Assembly: GCF_042646165.1 (NCBI RefSeq) | Contig: NZ_JBHRTC010000022.1 | Direction: 5' to 3' (one strand) | Source: Microbaculum marinum | GTDB lineage: Bacteria > Pseudomonadota > Alphaproteobacteria > Rhizobiales > Tepidamorphaceae | Length of the DNA stretch: 64,000 nt | In this document: positions 8,062 through 15,680 of the stretch, in pieces | Layout: each line of letters opens with the position of its first letter | Position numbering within the stretch: position 1 is the stretch's first letter | The notes under the pieces: generated by a model | Seen by the model: the letters and a program-made list of their open reading frames with translations, nothing else | Databases searched by the model: none | What the model was told of the DNA's origin: nothing | Made by a program: the position numbers and the translations under genes

Positions 8062-10680
8062 TCAGAACGCCGGTACGGTCTGGCGCCGCCGCTGCAGCAC
8101 GATAACCAGTGCCAAAAGCACCAGCGCGGGAATATAGAACACTTCCTTGGCCATGCGCTCCTTCGGCAGCTGGACCTGCGAAATCACCACCGGCTCGTCG
8201 GCATAGAAATCGAAATCCTGGAACGCCTCCGCGAACGGGGTCTGCGGGAACGGTTCCTCGAGCAGTGCCTGGCCATCCTCCACCATCACCAGCAGGCCCG
8301 CCTCCTCGAGCCGCGCCTCGCCGTCGCCTTGCGGGCCGAGCGGCACCAGCACGGTGAGCGTGTCGATCTCGTCGGGATTGTCGAAGTCCGGTCCCCGGAT
8401 TTCCATGCGCAGCCCGGCGTCCGCCGGCTGCCGCCCGACGATCTCCACCACCTCTGAGCCCGGCCGCATCTCGTAGGGTGGATCGACGAGATCGAGCCAG
8501 AAGCCCGGCCGGAACAGGGTCAGGGCGATCAGCAGCAATGCGGCGGTCTCCCAGATGCGATTGCGCGTCAGGAAATACCCCTGCGTCGCCGCGGCGAACA
8601 GCAGCATCGCGACCGTCGCCACGACGAACACGAAGATCGCCTTCCAGAGGGTGACGTCGATGAGCAGGAGTTCCGTGTTGAAGATGAACAGGAACGGCAG
8701 CAGCGCGGTGCGGATGTCGTATCCGAAGCCCTGGAAGCCCGTCTTGATGGGATCGCCGCCCGATATCGCCGCCGCCGCGAAGGCGGCAAGCCCGACAGGC
8801 GGCGTGTCGTCGGCAAGGATGCCGAAATAGAATACGAACATGTGCACCGCGATCAGCGGTACCAGCAGGCCGCTCGCCGCGCCGACCGAGACGATGACCG
8901 GCGCCATCAGCGAGGACACGACGATGTAGTTCGCCGTCGTCGGCAGGCCCATGCCGAGGATCAGGCTCATCACGGCCACCAGCAGGAGCATCGCCATCAG
9001 GTTACCGCCGGACAGGAACTCGACGAACTCGCCGACCACCTGATGCGCGCCGGTCAGCGAGATGGTTCCGACGATGATGCCGGCCGCGCCGGTCGCCACA
9101 CCGATGCCGATCATGTTCCGGGCGCCGGCGATCATTCCCGCCACGAAGTCGTGGATCCCGGTGAGGAAGGCCGGCCACAGCGCGCCGGCGCCGCGGAACA
9201 GGTTCTTCAGCGGATGCTGGGTAATGACGATGAAGATCATCGACAGCGTCGCGTAGTAGGCAGACAGCGACGGCGAGAACCGCTCGATCAGGATGCACCA
9301 GATGAGGATGACGATCGGCAGGATGAAGTGCAGGCCGGTGACGGCGACCGCGCCCGGCCGCGGCAGCTCCTGCAGCGGCGCGTTGGGATCGTCCATCTCC
9401 AGATCCGGGTTGCGCGCGGCGAGCCAGACCAGAAGCAGATAGGCGACAAGGAACAGCAGGATCACCGTGTAGAAGGTGATGCCGGGAAACGCGACCTTGA
9501 TCCAGCCGAGCCCGTAGTAGACCGCGGCCGCCAGGACGCACATCAGGATGAAGCCCGTCAGCACGCCGATCAGCCTGCGTGCCACGCCGACCAGGGCCGG
9601 CGGCTTCGGCAGACCCTTCAGGTCCAGCTTCAGCGCCTCCAGGTGCACGATGTAGACGAGCGCGATGTAGGACACGACCGCCGGCAGGAAGGCGTGCCTG
9701 ATGATGTCGGTATAGGCGACCCCAGTGAACTCGGCGATCAGGAAGGCGGCTGCCCCCATCACCGGCGGCGTCAGCTGCCCGTTGGTCGACGAGGCGACCT
9801 CGACTGCGCCGGCCTTCTCGGCCGGAAAGCCGGTCCGCTTCATCAGCGGGATGGTGAAGGTGCCGGTCGTCACCACGTTGGCGATCGACGATCCGGAATA
9901 CAGGCCCGACAGCGCCGACGCGACGACGGCCGCCTTGGCCGGGCCGCCGCGCAGGTGGCCGAGCAGCGAGAAGGCGAGCTTGATGAAGTAGTTGCCGGCG
10001 CCGGCCTTCTCCAGCAGCGATCCGAACAGCACGAACAGGAAGATCATCGAGGCGGACACGCCGAGGGCGACGCCGAATACGCCCTCGGTCTGCATCCAGT
10101 AGTGCCACATGGCCTTGCCGTAGGAGGCGCCCCGCCATTGGATCGCATCGGGCAGCCAGGGCGAATCCCCGAAGAAGACATAGGCGACGAACACGGCAGC
10201 GACGATCACCAGCGGCAGGCCCAGCGCCCGGTAGACCGAGATCGCCAGCACCACCATGCCGATGGTCGCGGCCACCAGGTCGCTGGTCGTCGGCAGGCCC
10301 GCACGCGCCGAGATCGCGTCGTCGAAGACGATCAGGTAGAGACAGGCGTAGACGCCCAGGATCGCCAGGATCCAGTCGTACCAGGGAACGTGATGTCGCG
10401 CGCTGCCCCTGAACAGCGGATAGGCGAGCGCCGACAATGCCAGCGCGAAGGCCAGGTGGACGACGCGCGAGTCGAAGTTGTTGAAGACGACGTTGACGCC
10501 GAGATGCTCGGTTATCCAGAAGGGGACGTTCGAGGCGATGTAGAGCTGGAACGTCGACCACAGGAAGGTCAGGACCGCGATGAAGATGCCGACCGGGCCC
10601 GCGACGCTGCGTGCGCCGGTATCGACCTGCGCGACAAGCTCGTCGACATCGATCTTGCGCTTGTGGACTTCTTCCGCCAT
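8062..10680 (-). CDS. TAXI-type TRAP transporter, fused 4TM/12TM permease
   Basis: 872 residues. A DctQ-like four-helix segment (about 25-230) is joined to a DctM-like part (about 250-700) with 'ALSGLYSGSSIANVVTTGTFTIPLMKRTGFPAEKAGAVEVASSTNGQLTPPVMGAAAFLI' and 'ILGMGLPTTANYIVVSSLMAPVI'. After the helices comes a soluble C-terminal piece (about 760-850) like the DUF3394 domain seen in this family, then a last helix. Such proteins serve TAXI binding proteins. The ATG at 10680 begins MAEEVHKRKIDVDELVAQVD and has a GGAGG site; longer open frame to 10854 is not convincing. Its TAXI partner is 136 bp upstream. Confidence 0.92.
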   Translation of the reverse strand: MAEEVHKRKIDVDELVAQVDTGARSVAGPVGIFIAVLTFLWSTFQLYIASNVPFWITEHLGVNVVFNNFDSRVVHLAFALALSALAYPLFRGSARHHVPWYDWILAILGVYACLYLIVFDDAISARAGLPTTSDLVAATIGMVVLAISVYRALGLPLVIVAAVFVAYVFFGDSPWLPDAIQWRGASYGKAMWHYWMQTEGVFGVALGVSASMIFLFVLFGSLLEKAGAGNYFIKLAFSLLGHLRGGPAKAAVVASALSGLYSGSSIANVVTTGTFTIPLMKRTGFPAEKAGAVEVASSTNGQLTPPVMGAAAFLIAEFTGVAYTDIIRHAFLPAVVSYIALVYIVHLEALKLDLKGLPKPPALVGVARRLIGVLTGFILMCVLAAAVYYGLGWIKVAFPGITFYTVILLFLVAYLLLVWLAARNPDLEMDDPNAPLQELPRPGAVAVTGLHFILPIVILIWCILIERFSPSLSAYYATLSMIFIVITQHPLKNLFRGAGALWPAFLTGIHDFVAGMIAGARNMIGIGVATGAAGIIVGTISLTGAHQVVGEFVEFLSGGNLMAMLLLVAVMSLILGMGLPTTANYIVVSSLMAPVIVSVGAASGLLVPLIAVHMFVFYFGILADDTPPVGLAAFAAAAISGGDPIKTGFQGFGYDIRTALLPFLFIFNTELLLIDVTLWKAIFVFVVATVAMLLFAAATQGYFLTRNRIWETAALLLIALTLFRPGFWLDLVDPPYEMRPGSEVVEIVGRQPADAGLRMEIRGPDFDNPDEIDTLTVLVPLGPQGDGEARLEEAGLLVMVEDGQALLEEPFPQTPFAEAFQDFDFYADEPVVISQVQLPKERMAKEVFYIPALVLLALVIVLQRRRQTVPAF

Positions 10681-10816
10681 GCCGCCCTCCAGTCCCCGGA
10701 TACAAGGCTTCCGGCGACAGTCCAAACACAGGAAAAAGCAATAGTCCCGACCGGACCGCGCGGACCGGCAAGGCAGGAGGATAAGGGGACGGCCCCGCTG
10801 GACCGCCCCCGAACGC

Positions 10817-11776
10817 TTACATCCAGCCGCGTTCCTTGTAGTACTTCTCAGCACCCGGATGCAGGGGAGCCGACAGCGAGTCCTTGATCATCTCCTCTTC
10901 CTTCAGGTTCGCGAAGGCGGGGTGAAGGGCCTTGAAGTCGTCGAAGTTGTCGAACACCGCCTTGACCACGACATAGACGACCTCGTCGGGGACGTCGGCG
11001 GAGGTGACGAAGGTCGCGCCGACGCCGAAGGTGTTCACGTCCGCGTCCTGCCCGGGATACATCCCGGCCGGGATGGTGGCCTTGCGGTAATAGGAGTTGT
11101 CGGACACCAGCGTGTCGATCTCCGGGCCGGTGACGTTGACGAGGTTGGAATCGCAGGTCGACAGCGTCTCCTGGGTCAGCGCGGAGGGATGGCCGACGAG
11201 CCACGCATAGGCGTCGATCTTGTCGTCGCAGAGTGCCTGGCCGGTCTCAGCCGACTTCAGCTCGGTGGCGAGCTTGAGGTCGTCTGAGGTCCAGCCCAGC
11301 GCGTTCGCCATCACATCCCAGGTGGCGCGGCTTCCCGAACCCGGGTTTCCGACGTTCACCCGCTTGCCCTTCAGATCGGTGACGTTGTTGATGCCGGCAT
11401 CCTTGCGGGCGAGGATGGTCACCGGCTCCGGATGGACCGAGAACACCGAGCGCAGGCCCTCGAAGGGCTTGCCGTCCCACTGCTCCTTGCCCTCGTACGC
11501 GTTGTACTGGACGTCGGACTGGGCGACGCCGAATTCGAGTTCGCCCGCCTGGATGGTGTTGACGTTGTAAACCGACCCGCCGGTCGACTCCGCCGAGCAG
11601 CGAATGCCGTGCTCCTTGCGGTCCTTGTTGACCAGCCGGCAGATGGCGCCGCCGGTCGGATAGTAGACTCCGGTGATGCCCCCGGTGCCGATCGACACGA
11701 ACTGCTGCTGCGCGTAGGCGCCGCCGGCGCCAACCGTGATCGCTGCGGCGAACGCGCCTATGGCCAGATACTTCAT
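10817..11776 (-). CDS. TAXI family TRAP transporter solute-binding protein
   Basis: 319 residues. A signal peptide (MKYLAIGAFAAAITVGAGGAYAQ) is followed by the TAXI signature 'FVSIGTGGITGVYYPTGGAICRLVN' and then 'STGGSVYNVNTIQAGELEFGVAQSDVQYNAYEG' and 'LKGKRVNVGNPGSGSRATWDVM'. It captures a ligand (glutamate or another dicarboxylate in characterised members) in the periplasm for the fused permease encoded downstream. The ATG at 11776 has a GGAGAT ribosome site. The 194 bp upstream, before the creatininase gene, holds a short 6-bp hairpin (11807-11825) but no clear promoter. Confidence 0.93.
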   Translation of the reverse strand: MKYLAIGAFAAAITVGAGGAYAQQQFVSIGTGGITGVYYPTGGAICRLVNKDRKEHGIRCSAESTGGSVYNVNTIQAGELEFGVAQSDVQYNAYEGKEQWDGKPFEGLRSVFSVHPEPVTILARKDAGINNVTDLKGKRVNVGNPGSGSRATWDVMANALGWTSDDLKLATELKSAETGQALCDDKIDAYAWLVGHPSALTQETLSTCDSNLVNVTGPEIDTLVSDNSYYRKATIPAGMYPGQDADVNTFGVGATFVTSADVPDEVVYVVVKAVFDNFDDFKALHPAFANLKEEEMIKDSLSAPLHPGAEKYYKERGWM

Positions 11777-11970
11777 GAGATCTCCTTCCGTCTCCGGTTG
11801 TGTCTCCGCCGGTCGAGCGCCGGCGTGATCCGTACATGCTCATACCGGGCACGGCATGAAGCTCACCCCGCGCCCTCCTGTCGCGTATGTCATCGCCAAA
11901 CGCCGGCTAACACAACCCTTTCGCGTCGACATGTGTATGTGCAGCGCAGCATCGCGAGGGAAACGGGCAT

Positions 11971-12783
11971 TCAACCGGCGAGGCGGGCCGGGTCGAATCG
12001 ATGCAAATCGTTGAGCAGGGCGAGGAATCGCGCGACCGCATGGTCTGCGGCAGACCGGCCCTTTTCGGCACTCGCGGAAGCTGCATCGCCGCAGGCGCCG
12101 GATTCGCTGAGGTCCCTGGTCATCCAGGCGAATGCCGTTCGCCCGGTGCCGCGCAGGACGTCGAACTCGGTTTCCATCGCCACCGAGGCCGGGACGAAGT
12201 CGGCGCGCGCGCTGTCGCGCACGTTGTCCGGATCGAGGTGCATCATCAGCGACGTCTCGACGTCGCCGGCGTGAATCCCGTGGGCGAGTTCGGCAGCGTC
12301 GAACAGCCCGTCGGGGTACCCCAGACGCGCCCAGCTCGTCGCCACCACGAGCATCGCGTGCCGGATCCTGAGGTCGCGCGCGGCAAGGCCCGTCACTTCG
12401 CTGTTGCCCCCGTGCGAGTTCATGATCAGCAGCTTGCGGCACCCCGCACGGGCAACCGAATCGCCGATTTCCCGCAGCACGTTCAGCAGCGTCGCGGCGC
12501 TTAGGGTGAGCGTTCCCGCGAAGCCGAGATGCTCGTCGCTCTTGCCGACCCCAAGCGTCGGCAGGATCACCGCCGGCAGGTGGTCCGGCATCGCCGCGAC
12601 GCCGGCCGCGAGCAGGCCGTCGGCTATGAACGCGTCGACCCCGGCCGGCAGGTGCGGGCCGTGCTGCTCGGTCGCCGCGACCGGCAGCACCGCGATCCAG
12701 CCCGATGTGTCCGCCTCGAAGTCGGCGGTCGTCATCTCCCGCCAGTAGCGACGGCGCGGCAGCGACTGTCGGTCCGCCTCCAT
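11971..12783 (-). CDS. Creatininase family amidohydrolase (paralogue 1)
   Basis: 270 residues. Metal-binding motifs of the creatininase/FAPy-deformylase family are present: 'VAATEQHGPHLPAGVD' (Glu39, His41, Asp50), 'IMNSHGGNSEV' and 'HGIHAGDVETSLMMHLDPD'. These zinc or manganese enzymes open cyclic amides such as creatinine or cleave formamides. It is 9 bp downstream of lysE on the same strand and probably in its operon. A start at Met17 (12735) is also possible. A second family member at 13848-14654 shares most of these motifs, so the pair probably arose by duplication. Substrate unknown. Confidence 0.87.
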   Translation of the reverse strand: MEADRQSLPRRRYWREMTTADFEADTSGWIAVLPVAATEQHGPHLPAGVDAFIADGLLAAGVAAMPDHLPAVILPTLGVGKSDEHLGFAGTLTLSAATLLNVLREIGDSVARAGCRKLLIMNSHGGNSEVTGLAARDLRIRHAMLVVATSWARLGYPDGLFDAAELAHGIHAGDVETSLMMHLDPDNVRDSARADFVPASVAMETEFDVLRGTGRTAFAWMTRDLSESGACGDAASASAEKGRSAADHAVARFLALLNDLHRFDPARLAG

Positions 12784-12792
12784 GCGCGGCGG

Positions 12793-13401
12793 CTACCGTT
12801 CAATGGCCAGCTTGACGCCGAACCCGACGAACACCGCTCCGGCGACGCGCATCAGCCACGTCTGGAACCGGTTGTAAAGCCGCATGACGGCGCCGCGCGA
12901 CCCGACGACCCCGCAAAACCCGTACCAGAGTGTCGACATCGCCACGATGGTGAAGAAGGCCGCTGCGAACAGCCCCGGCGAGGCATGCGGCGGCAGCGCC
13001 ACGGCAAACAGGGAGGCCGCGAACGCCGCTGTCTTGGCGTTCGCGAGATTGGTGAGCAGGCCGAGCCGGAAGGCGCTTGTCGGCGAGATGCCGCCGGGAA
13101 CGGCGACCGCCCCCGCCGACCGCCACATCCTGATGCCCATCCAGATCAGATAGGCGGCCCCGGCAAGCTTGACGGCGAGCGCGGCCAGGGGAACCGTCGC
13201 GAACAGCACCTTGATGCCGAGCAGGCCTGCCAGTGCCCAGAATGACAGGCCGACGGCAATGCCGGCGACCGTCGTCAGCGCCGCCGCGCGGCCATGGCGC
13301 GCGGCCATGTGCATGGTGACGAAGAAATTCGGCCCCGGCGTCAGCACCCCGATGAGCCAGACCGCGGCGAGCGGTCCCAGGACGCCTGCATACTCGCCCA
13401 T
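12793..13401 (-). CDS. LysE/RhtB family amino-acid exporter
   Basis: 202 residues and six membrane helices. The N-terminus 'LAAVWLIGVLTPGPNFFVTMHMAARHGRAAALTTVAGIAVGLSFWALAGLLG' carries the family's TPGPN motif, and 'LGLLTNLANAKTAAFAASLFA' is the usual mid-region. Members export amino acids or lactones. I chose the ATG at 13401 (MGEYAG) with GGGAGG before it over a TTG at 13422. It lies between ridA (1 bp gap) and a creatininase gene, so export may relieve build-up of a product made by this operon. Confidence 0.9.
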   Translation of the reverse strand: MGEYAGVLGPLAAVWLIGVLTPGPNFFVTMHMAARHGRAAALTTVAGIAVGLSFWALAGLLGIKVLFATVPLAALAVKLAGAAYLIWMGIRMWRSAGAVAVPGGISPTSAFRLGLLTNLANAKTAAFAASLFAVALPPHASPGLFAAAFFTIVAMSTLWYGFCGVVGSRGAVMRLYNRFQTWLMRVAGAVFVGFGVKLAIER

Positions 13402-13402
13402 C

Positions 13403-13792
13403 CTAATCCTCCCTTGCCGCAATCACCTCGATCTCGACCTTGAACTCGGGCCGCGCGAAGCCCGATACGATCATCAGCGTCGACGCCGGCGGCGGATCCG
13501 GCGTGAACTCGTCCCGCGCCGCCATGTAGCCCTTCAGATATTCCCGCCCGGTCACGTAGGCGTTGATGCGCACGATATCGGCCAGCGCCATACCGGCGGA
13601 AGCGAGAATCGCACGAATGTTCTCGAAGCACAGCCGGGTCTGGTCGCCGACGTCCTCGGGGATCGTCTCGTCGATGCCGATGCCAAGCTGGCCGGAGCAG
13701 AACACGATCCGCGCCCCGGCTGCGACCTCGACCCCGTGGCTGTACCTCGCGAACGGCGGACGGATGCCCGCCGGCGTGTGATGCGTTACCAT
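13403..13792 (-). CDS. RidA family protein (reactive enamine/imine deaminase)
   Basis: 129 residues, the normal RidA size. 'GARIVFCSGQLGIGIDETIPEDVGDQTRLCFENIRAILASAGMALADIVRINAYV' and 'SGFARPEFKVEIEVIAA' match the YjgF/YER057c/UK114 fold. RidA proteins hydrolyse enamines and imines left by PLP enzymes; other members act in catabolic pathways on ring-opened intermediates. The ATG at 13792 is 55 bp from the divergent start of the second creatininase, so both probably use one divergent promoter. The company of two creatininase-family enzymes suggests an imine or amide intermediate in the pathway. Confidence 0.88.
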   Translation of the reverse strand: MVTHHTPAGIRPPFARYSHGVEVAAGARIVFCSGQLGIGIDETIPEDVGDQTRLCFENIRAILASAGMALADIVRINAYVTGREYLKGYMAARDEFTPDPPPASTLMIVSGFARPEFKVEIEVIAARED

Positions 13793-13847
13793 TGCCTGCC
13801 TCGCCTTCGCCCGCGACCGATACCTGCAACCCGACCCGGAGACGCTA

Positions 13848-14654
13848 ATGACCCTCGCGCATCGCTGGCAAGACCTGACCACGGTCGAATTCGAGACGCT
13901 CGATCCCGACACCACGGTCGCGGTCCTTCCCGTCGGCGCGATCGAGCAGCACGGGCCGCATCTGCCGCTGGCAACCGACGCGCTGGTCGCCGAACGTGTT
14001 GCGGCGGCGGCCGTGGAGACCGCGACGGCCGGCGATCCGGACCTGCCGGTCCTGCTGCTGCCGACGATGCCGGTCGGCAAGTCGAACGAGCATATCGACT
14101 TTCCCGGCACGCTGACGCTGACCGCCGAATCCCTGATCGCGCTGTGGCGGGAGATCGGCGAGAGCGTCGCGCGCTCGGGCATCCGCAAGCTGCTGATGGT
14201 CAACGCCCACGGCGGCCAGCCGCAGGTGATGGAGATCGTCGCACGCGAACTGCGGGTACGCTGCGAGATGCTGTGCGTGTCCTCGAGCTGGTGGCATATG
14301 GGGCTGCCCGAAGGGCTGGTGCCCGCAGAGGAACAACGCCACGGCATCCACGGCGGGATGGTCGAGACATCGCTCGTCCTGCATCTCGCTCCCGATCTCG
14401 TGCGAATGGAGCATGCCGCCGATTTCCGCCCGGTGATGGCGGAGATTGCCGCCGACAACGAGAAGCTGACCTATGTCGGCGGTGTCGGCATCGGCTGGCA
14501 GGCCCAGGACATCCACCCGGCCGGTGTGGCTGGCAATGCCGCCGCCGCGACAGCCGAGCTGGGCAAAGCCATTTTCGACCACGTCGTGTCCGGCTATGTC
14601 AGGCTGCTTGCCGAGATTTCTGCCTATCCGCTGTCGCGCATCCAGCGTCGATAG
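13848..14654 (+). CDS. Creatininase family amidohydrolase (paralogue 2)
   Basis: 268 residues. 'VGAIEQHGPHLPLATDA' (Glu33, His35, Asp44), 'MVNAHGGQPQVMEIVARELRV' and 'HGIHGGMVETSLVLHLAPDLV' are the metal and substrate motifs of creatininase-family hydrolases. It diverges from ridA. Compared with paralogue 1 it has HGGQ in place of HGGN, a change near the active site that may alter substrate choice. It is on the plus strand and stands alone; the thaumatin-like gene follows 75 bp later but is unlikely to be functionally linked. Confidence 0.87.
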   Translation: MTLAHRWQDLTTVEFETLDPDTTVAVLPVGAIEQHGPHLPLATDALVAERVAAAAVETATAGDPDLPVLLLPTMPVGKSNEHIDFPGTLTLTAESLIALWREIGESVARSGIRKLLMVNAHGGQPQVMEIVARELRVRCEMLCVSSSWWHMGLPEGLVPAEEQRHGIHGGMVETSLVLHLAPDLVRMEHAADFRPVMAEIAADNEKLTYVGGVGIGWQAQDIHPAGVAGNAAAATAELGKAIFDHVVSGYVRLLAEISAYPLSRIQRR

Positions 14655-14729
14655 GGCATGATTGGCCCGGGCGGGAACGAAACCCGGGACAATTCAGGAC
14701 CGGGGCGTATCACAATGGGGGATTTCGAC

Positions 14730-15668
14730 ATGACAATCCGAGCGATTTTTCGCATCGCCGCAGAGTGTCTCGCGGCGGTGGCATTCATTGTTCTTGCGAG
14801 CCAGGTTCCGTCTGCCGCGACCGGTGGCATGACGCCGGTGCCCGAGGCAGCCAAGAGCACGCTGAAAGTCGTCAACCAGTGCAACTTCAAGGTCTGGCTG
14901 CAGCAGGAGAACATCGACGGCGCGCCGGAGCTGGTGAAGGTCGGCAAGGGCAAGAGCTATACCTACAAGATCGTGCCGCAGGGCGACCCCTCCACCATGG
15001 TCTGGGCCAAGAAGGGCTGCGACAAGAACGGCAACAACTGCAAGATCGGCCAGACCCGCGATCCCTGCCCGGCGAGCGGCTGCATGCCCGACTTCAACTC
15101 GCGCGTCGAGGCGACCTGGGGCTGCACCGGCCCCGGCTGCGACAACTCGGTGACCTACTACGACACGAGCCAGGTCGACGGCTACACGTTTCCGTTCCTG
15201 CTGCGGGCGAAGGGGTCGGTCGACAACGATGCCTGCGTCAACGTGAACTGCAACCGGTTCTCCAACTCGGCCTGCCCGCGCAAGGAGGATCTCAGCTCGA
15301 ACGGCAAGTATCCCAAGTACAATAAGGTCGACCTGCGCGCACGCGATCCGCAGAGCGGCAAGGTCCTCGGCTGCTTCTCGCCCTGCGAGAAGATGACGGC
15401 GGGCAAGTCGGCCGGCGGCTACGGCTTCGCGGCCGACGATCCTCAGGCCATCCTCTATTGCTGCCCGAGCTTCGCCAATAATCCGCAGAAGACGGAAAAG
15501 GTGAAGCAGCGCTGCCTCGCCGGACCGGTGCCCGACAGCGACTATGTCAGTTTCGTCCACAAGGCCTGCCGCAAGCGGGCCTACGGTTGGGCCTACGACG
15601 ACGTCAACGGCCTGCACGTCTGCGGCGGCACGACCCGGCTGGTCATGAAGGTCTGTCCGGACAACTGA
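14730..15668 (+). CDS. Secreted thaumatin-like protein
   Basis: 312 residues. A signal peptide (about 1-32, ending near 'PSAATG') leads to a thaumatin-family domain: 'LKVVNQCNFKVWLQQ' at the front, 'RVEATWGCTGPGCDNSVTYYDTSQVDGYTFPF' in the centre, 'NSACPRKED', and 'DYVSFVHKACRKRAYGWAYDDVNGLHVC' at the end. The mature part has 18 cysteines, in keeping with the 8 or so disulphides of this fold. Thaumatin-like proteins are best known from plants, fungi and animals, where some bind or cleave beta-glucans. I chose the ATG at 14730 because GGGGGA lies 7 nt before it; an ATG at 14715 adds five residues. It is flanked by genes of unrelated function. Confidence 0.85.
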   Translation: MTIRAIFRIAAECLAAVAFIVLASQVPSAATGGMTPVPEAAKSTLKVVNQCNFKVWLQQENIDGAPELVKVGKGKSYTYKIVPQGDPSTMVWAKKGCDKNGNNCKIGQTRDPCPASGCMPDFNSRVEATWGCTGPGCDNSVTYYDTSQVDGYTFPFLLRAKGSVDNDACVNVNCNRFSNSACPRKEDLSSNGKYPKYNKVDLRARDPQSGKVLGCFSPCEKMTAGKSAGGYGFAADDPQAILYCCPSFANNPQKTEKVKQRCLAGPVPDSDYVSFVHKACRKRAYGWAYDDVNGLHVCGGTTRLVMKVCPDN

Positions 15669-15680
15669 CCGGGCCGGCGG

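Noticed and set aside
8842..10887. A 681-codon open frame opposite the fused TAXI permease
   Set aside because: Antisense shadow of a clear membrane protein; no recognisable motif.
14666..14688. CCCGGG ... CCCGGG symmetry before the thaumatin-like gene as a terminator
   Set aside because: Only 6-bp arms and no T-run; probably chance in this G+C-rich DNA.
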